A stretch of DNA of 64,000 bases from Myoxocephalus aenaeus (Eukaryota > Chordata > Actinopteri > Perciformes > Cottidae): NCBI GenBank assembly GCA_038501785.1, contig JBAMJR010000031.1:4184001-4248000 (forward strand), written 5' to 3'. Shown here one piece after another: positions 1-64,000 of this stretch (its first letter is position 1; each line of letters begins with the position of its first letter). Made by a program: the position numbers and the translations under genes. The notes beneath the pieces were generated by a model that had not been told where the DNA came from, made no database searches, and saw only the letters and a list, made by a program, of their open reading frames with translations.

Positions 1-96
1 TATATAGCACTTTCCTGTAAGCATGAAAACAGTAATGTAAACTACATCAATACCACTCTGACCTTGACTTCTTGCTACATCCCTGCAGTTGATCTC

Positions 97-42279
<42,183 letters not shown>

Positions 42280-42505
42280 ACTGCTCTGCAGGGAAAAAGG
42301 ACAAAAGAGAGAGATGACCCTACTGTAAAACTTCACAAACACTCCACATGACATGTAACAGTTCATAAAGCAAAATAATGAGAAAGACAGCGCCGGTGTC
42401 ATTAAATCAACAATTTAGGCTGACAACCAATAACAGAGATCTGGAGTATATTATCTCAGCTGTCTGTCAAGAAACATGCAAGCTTATTCTGTACACACGC
42501 ACGCA

Positions 42506-42508
<3 letters not shown>

Positions 42509-42577
<69 letters not shown>
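42509..42577. repeat. (AC)34 microsatellite
   Basis: 69 bases of AC, ending near 42577. Confidence 0.98.
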
Positions 42578-42581
<4 letters not shown>

Positions 42582-43474
42582 TAATTTGAAATTTCCTCAA
42601 ACAGGAGTCTTATTATGAGACACAAATCAATTGCACCTGAAACACCTGAAACAAAAAAGGAAGCTTATCATCAACAACTGTTTCTTCCAGTTCCCCCACT
42701 CTTTCCTCAAACAATCATTTGCAGCAGGAGGACCCTTGATCAAAATGCATTGCCTCAGCCTCTAACCATTTCCACCTACTGACATTACAGTGAGTTAACA
42801 AAGGAAAGAAAAAGAAAAATAGACTTAATAAATAAACAATGAGGTGAGATGCTATTCAGTTGAGCCTTTAAATAAACAACTCGTCTCCTTACGTCTCTGC
42901 CACAACCGAGGGCCACCCCCCTACCCTGTGGTGCTTAACGCTCATGCTAACAGCCAATCCCATGCCGGTGCCGTGTTGCCGGGTCTCATATCAACATTGT
43001 CATCAACGCGAGTCAAGTGGAAGGTAATGGAGAGTGTCTGTGTCAATTTGGCTTTCTCACACTCCGCCTCTCGCCCCTTCCTCGTCATCTGCTCTGATTT
43101 TAATAATCCCTGTCAAATTCCAAACAGCTCCCCATACTCCGCTCCGCTTCTTCGCTGCGGCATACAGTCTATGCCACTCTCCCTGACAGGGCAGACAGGA
43201 AGCTCAACATTCATTTAGCCTGCACAAAGGGAGGCCTGTCCAGCTGGACAAATATTATTTTCCTCCGCTGACAGCCTCACCAGTTAAGCTTGTCCTTTAT
43301 TATTTCTCCCTCTCTTCTTCGCTCTATACTGTTTCCCCTCATCATCATGCTCCCTCTGCGCCACTGTCTGAGCAGGGGTCCATATGCAACCATTGCTAAA
43401 AGGGAATAACATTTTAATTCCATGGATTAGGAACTCAACATTGTAATTATTTGGGCTGAGCCAGACAGTGTGTC

Positions 43475-43501
43475 AGTGTGTGTGTGTGTGTGTGTGTGTG
43501 T
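43475..43501. repeat. (GT)n microsatellite, short
   Basis: 27 bases of GT. Confidence 0.95.
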
Positions 43502-43906
43502 TTTGAATACTGTCTGTTTGTGCGTGTGCTGTCTACAAGACCATACTCCTCTTCAAATGTATGAATGACAGACAGACAGATGGACAGGAGGTCTGAATGT
43601 GGACACTGTGCTGTTTGTCTGCTGGGTGTCTACCTCCTGGTCTACTAACATATCATCTGTTACCTTGAGCACAAGTGTGTACATGCAAGTGAGTGTGTGT
43701 CAGGATTCTCCAAGCAGCACACAGGGCCTCATTAGTACTATACTTTAAATCATCCAGTCTCCATTGTCTTGTCATTAGCGCTTTACAAAGCAGATGTTGG
43801 AGGAGCCCCTGTGTGTTTCACAGTGTTGCAACAGGGACAACTGGGCCAGGCGCTGAGACGCTGCCTTCCTGAGACATCCACTCCACAGCTATTAGAACAG
43901 GGGAAG

Positions 43907-43908
<2 letters not shown>

Positions 43909-43994
<86 letters not shown>
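43909..43994. repeat. (AC)43 microsatellite
   Basis: 86 bases of AC. Confidence 0.98.
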
Positions 43995-43995
<1 letters not shown>

Positions 43996-46269
43996 ACTGT
44001 CTTATCTCTCTTGCTGCTACCTGTCTACCCCAGCTTGGCTAACACACATGCCCATTTACAGTAATGAGTTTGTCCTGAAATATTTAGCAGCACGTCCCCC
44101 AGGCCGTCGCTTTAAAGCCACTTAGAGCATGTCAAGTTAAAGTCAACATTATTTTAAAGGGGGGAACCTAACAGTCTGCTGTAAAGGAAACATAATAAAT
44201 TAAATAGGTGCATATTCTAAGATCACAATACTGCTGAGAACTACTCACTTCTCGAACTACTCACTTCTCATGCATGCCCAGGGGGGAGCATGGCTTCACT
44301 GTTACTGCAACCATGTGGTCCTGCTACACTGTACTGCCAATGAATGATGTTCTTTTTTACAATACGTCCTGTCTTCTTAGTGATGGGCTTTAATCTCATC
44401 ATATTTAATACAGTGATAGTTCTGTTCAATTTAGTAGGCACAAATCTGGTTAAAATATATTGGACACTTTTTTTTCATTACTATAGGGAAATATGTGTCT
44501 ATAATATCTTCTTAAAATATGTTGTGTAATAAGAAATTGCGGTGCAACAGCTTTGCATCATCATAACAAATGCCCCTGTGATTAGCCTACACTAAGGGAA
44601 TGAATAATACATGACTTAATCCTGATATGACTTGTCATTACTGTGTTTGTGGAATAATCATCATCATTCAACAGTATTAAAGTACCCTAAACAATGAGTC
44701 CATTACATTAACATTAATATTGAAATACAAGACAATATTGTCACACTGGAGCCGCTTATATTGTGTAGTTTATAGCAACCCAACTATCATGATTTCAGAA
44801 AACTTAAATACTCCTGTCGTAAACATGCATTTATTCTAAAAGAATTGACATAAACTTAAGGTTTTATTGGTTGTATAACTGCACGGGTGACAAATAATCT
44901 GTAGAAAGTAAATCTACCAATACATCACAAACTGCAAAACTAACAAGTATTCATATTATCATTACATTTCATAAGTGATCAATCATTTAGTTCGTAAAAT
45001 GTCAGATTATAGTGATACATATCCAATTGACCAAATCCAATCGTCACACTTCTTGTCTTGTACTTAATACTTCATTGTATAACTTTTATGATTAATCAAT
45101 GAATCAGTCATTGATTATCAAAATGGTTGTTGATTAAGTTTGTAAACTGGCTGATGAATGATTATTTCAATTATTTCATTTTTTCAGGGCTTAGAGTGCA
45201 TTATATTATCATGTGATAAAAACATGTTTGGTATTATAACAGTATACTTTCTAGTATTTTTGGGTCTTAACAATATAAGTTGATAGGTGTAAGCAACACG
45301 TCACAGAGTCGAGCTGTTGACTTACTTGCTTTTCATGGTGGTGTTTGATCATGTGACCAAACTTACTGAGAAACATCCAACCTTTTGGATCCTATTTTTG
45401 ATTCACTGATTAATCAATTTATCCACAGAGCATAAAAAAACAGAAAAATAAAATAATGCCCATCATAATTTCTGCAACCACCAGTTAAAATGTAAATGTT
45501 CATGTTTTGTTCAAACAATAAAATAAAAGTGAAATGTATTAAATTGACAACATTTTCAGAGAAAAGTGGCAGATCATCATATGAGAAAAGCTGGGCCCAG
45601 CAAATGCTTGGTGTTTTTGTTTCACTTGTGCCATAAATGTTTCATCAATTCATAAATATTAAAATAGATTTTGACTAATAATAAAAAACGTATGAACATT
45701 GCTCATTTGATAATAGTCTATGCTCATAGTTTTATCCAATATATTATGGTGTTAAAAATAAACTGCTGTTGGTATATGTAAGTAACATATCAGAGAGAGA
45801 TACCTTTGACTGTGACGTTCAATGCATAGCTGTTGACTTTGAATAGCTTGTTGTGGTATTTGGCCATGTGACACATACATATATGGATCTTTGCATTACA
45901 ATGTGTCACTGCACTTGCTGGTTTTAGCAGGTTATCTGTATATTTTATTAAATGTGGTAGATTCACATGGCACCTGTGTAACATAAACATCTGCATTGAT
46001 TCAATACGTGTAGCTTACCTTAAACAAGCTCCTTTATATTCGCTCTCTTTTAAATGTCAATCCATTACATGTAACGTTAGGGGAAAACATTACTAGCTTA
46101 ATTTACGGTCACTTATTATTGGTATTAGTCGAACCTTTACGCAATATCTCGCTCCAACAAAACGGTATACCGAGAAAACTGAACGGCAAACATGCCACAA
46201 CGTAGGTTCACGTTGATATAATGTAATTACTGTGATGGGAAGCTTATCTTTCACTGTCACGGAACGTAC

Positions 46270-46335
46270 CGTTTTTGCAAACAGCTGTGCGGCTTCATAA
46301 GCAGGCTCTCTGTCAGAATCAAGTTATTGTTATCG
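46270..46335 (-). other. KIAA0825: Candidate non-coding first exon of KIAA0825
   Basis: On the minus strand CACAGCTGTTTGCAAAAACG is followed by a strong donor, GTACGTT (46269 downwards). This would pair with the untranslated acceptor at 42286. The 5' limit is a guess. Confidence 0.4.
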
Positions 46336-46480
46336 ATCGATCAAACATCCACGTTATTCAACCAGTACTGTAGTATACATAGCTATGTTATCCCGTTATT
46401 GTCGTTATTTCCGGGGACAGAGAGCGTCCGTGACAACAACCTGGAAGTAGCTCCATGAAAACTTCCGCAAGATGGAATAT
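46280..46480. promoter_or_regulatory. Likely bidirectional KIAA0825/SLF1 promoter
   Basis: Lies between divergent genes. It has an ETS-like site ATTTCCGG at 46407-46414, a second ACTTCCGC at 46461-46468, and an overlapping YY1-like CAAGATGGA at 46468-46476, a combination typical of TATA-less housekeeping promoters. CpGs are more frequent here than in the flanking AT-rich DNA. Start sites are not determined. Confidence 0.55.
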
Positions 46481-46739
46481 TCCAACTGACAACCAAAATG
46501 GGGGTCCGAGCTTACTGTGTAGTGGCGGAAATATACGTACATTTTATACACAGTAGATATGATTTACTCATCACATAATACCTATAGGACTGTATGTCCT
46601 TTTATTCTAAGATGTAGTCGTTTTAACGTTGATAATTAGTACAAACTATACTACTATATGAGAAATCTCCCCTCTCCAAAATAGTTAGCTATACTCCCAG
46701 GCTGTCAACAGATGACGGTTGAGCGGTGAGTTTGCCTCA

Positions 46740-47035
46740 GGAACTAGTATATATATATATATATGTACTGCACTTTTATTAACACTACAGAGCAAAGTCG
46801 GAGTGAAGTTGATCATATTTTTGGAAGAAGCAGCCAATCGCTGATACAAAACTCTGCTCACGACATTGGATGTCGGTATCAGAGTTTTGGCGCGCCTGTG
46901 TACATACTGGGAGTGATCATCAGTGGAATGAGGAAAGGTACCATCGACCAACTGGTTTAGACAACTGCAATATGTATACTGGTGAATAAAGAAGAACCAA
47001 CGCAGATCTTTGGTAATTTAGTTAACCCTGACACT
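46740..47035 (+). repeat. Unassigned element-like stretch in SLF1 5' intron
   Basis: An (AT)n run (46750-46764), then TGTACTGCACTTTTATTAAC, an internal inverted pair (GATACAAAACTCTG against ATCAGAGTTTTGG) and GGTGAATAAAGAAG near the end. It looks like a short transposable element or solo LTR, but no target duplication was found. The 65-codon frame 46763-46960 matches no family I know. Confidence 0.3.
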
Positions 47036-47209
47036 GTGAATGTACACGACTACCAACAACAGTTCATATAGGATAAATATTTAGATGACTCCTATTGTTT
47101 TGTTTGTGTGCAAGTAACTTTGTCTCGAGCAACTGGCAAGGGAAATGCCCAGCATATCACACCATGTGCCATTAATACATTCCCTTTCCTGTTTTTTTTT
47201 GTCTTCAGG

Positions 47210-64000
<16,791 letters not shown>

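Larger units (their letters stand above)
42286..46270 (-). other. KIAA0825 5'UTR intron (about 4 kb)
   Basis: Contains CA/TG tracts at 42509, 43475 and 43909. 44140-46050 is strongly AT-rich. Around 45070-45180 and 45400-45440 are degenerate ATTAATCAATGA-type repeats common in fish. No exon was recognised. Confidence 0.55.

Overview
This is a vertebrate nuclear genome window, almost certainly from a teleost fish and probably a percomorph. The evidence is split genes with GT-AG introns, very abundant (CA)n/(GT)n microsatellites, fish-type hAT and SINE repeats, and two recognisable vertebrate genes arranged head to head. Nothing in it looks bacterial, viral or plasmid-derived.

The left two thirds (about 1-46300) is one large minus-strand gene, the orthologue of human KIAA0825 (C5orf36). 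I could follow 17 coding exons from the start codon at 42279 down to position 97. Every junction keeps the reading frame, giving about 1,089 codons. The right third (about 46450-64000) is a plus-strand gene, SLF1 (ANKRD32), the BRCT and ankyrin-repeat factor that recruits SMC5/6 to damaged DNA. Its start codon is at 47210. Sixteen coding exons are in the window, and the gene runs off the right edge inside the ankyrin region. As I recall, the KIAA0825-SLF1 head-to-head order matches human chromosome 5q15. The interval between them (about 46270-46480) looks like a shared bidirectional promoter with ETS-like and YY1-like sites.

The introns carry a mobile-element record that can be read from terminal repeats and target-site duplications. 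There is a 1.17-kb hAT element with TSD CCTAAGGC (7130-8301). There is a 1.67-kb foldback palindrome with two 316-bp arms, 7-bp TSD TTATTGG and a lopsided GC-rich minisatellite core (29334-31002). There is a 479-bp Kolobok-like TTAA element (35373-35851). A 1.57-kb hAT with transposase remnants and TSD CCCCTGAG is nested inside a SINE-like repeat, only about 105 bp from the first coding exon of KIAA0825 (40473-42044). A 1.43-kb hAT element with decayed GTF2IRD2/Charlie-like transposase and TSD GTCTACAT sits in an SLF1 intron (48881-50311). About 25 dinucleotide tracts were found. One pair brackets a single SLF1 intron, with 68 bp of GT forming the 5' splice site itself.

The two genes are not known to act in one pathway. 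SLF1 links RAD18-marked lesions to SMC5/6. KIAA0825 has no assigned biochemical function but is linked to limb patterning (postaxial polydactyly) in humans. Large KIAA0825 and SLF1 introns contain non-repetitive, homeobox-motif-rich stretches that could be conserved regulatory elements. I found no tRNA, rRNA, CRISPR or unknown protein-coding system. Most open reading frames outside the two genes are microsatellite or GC-rich artefacts.
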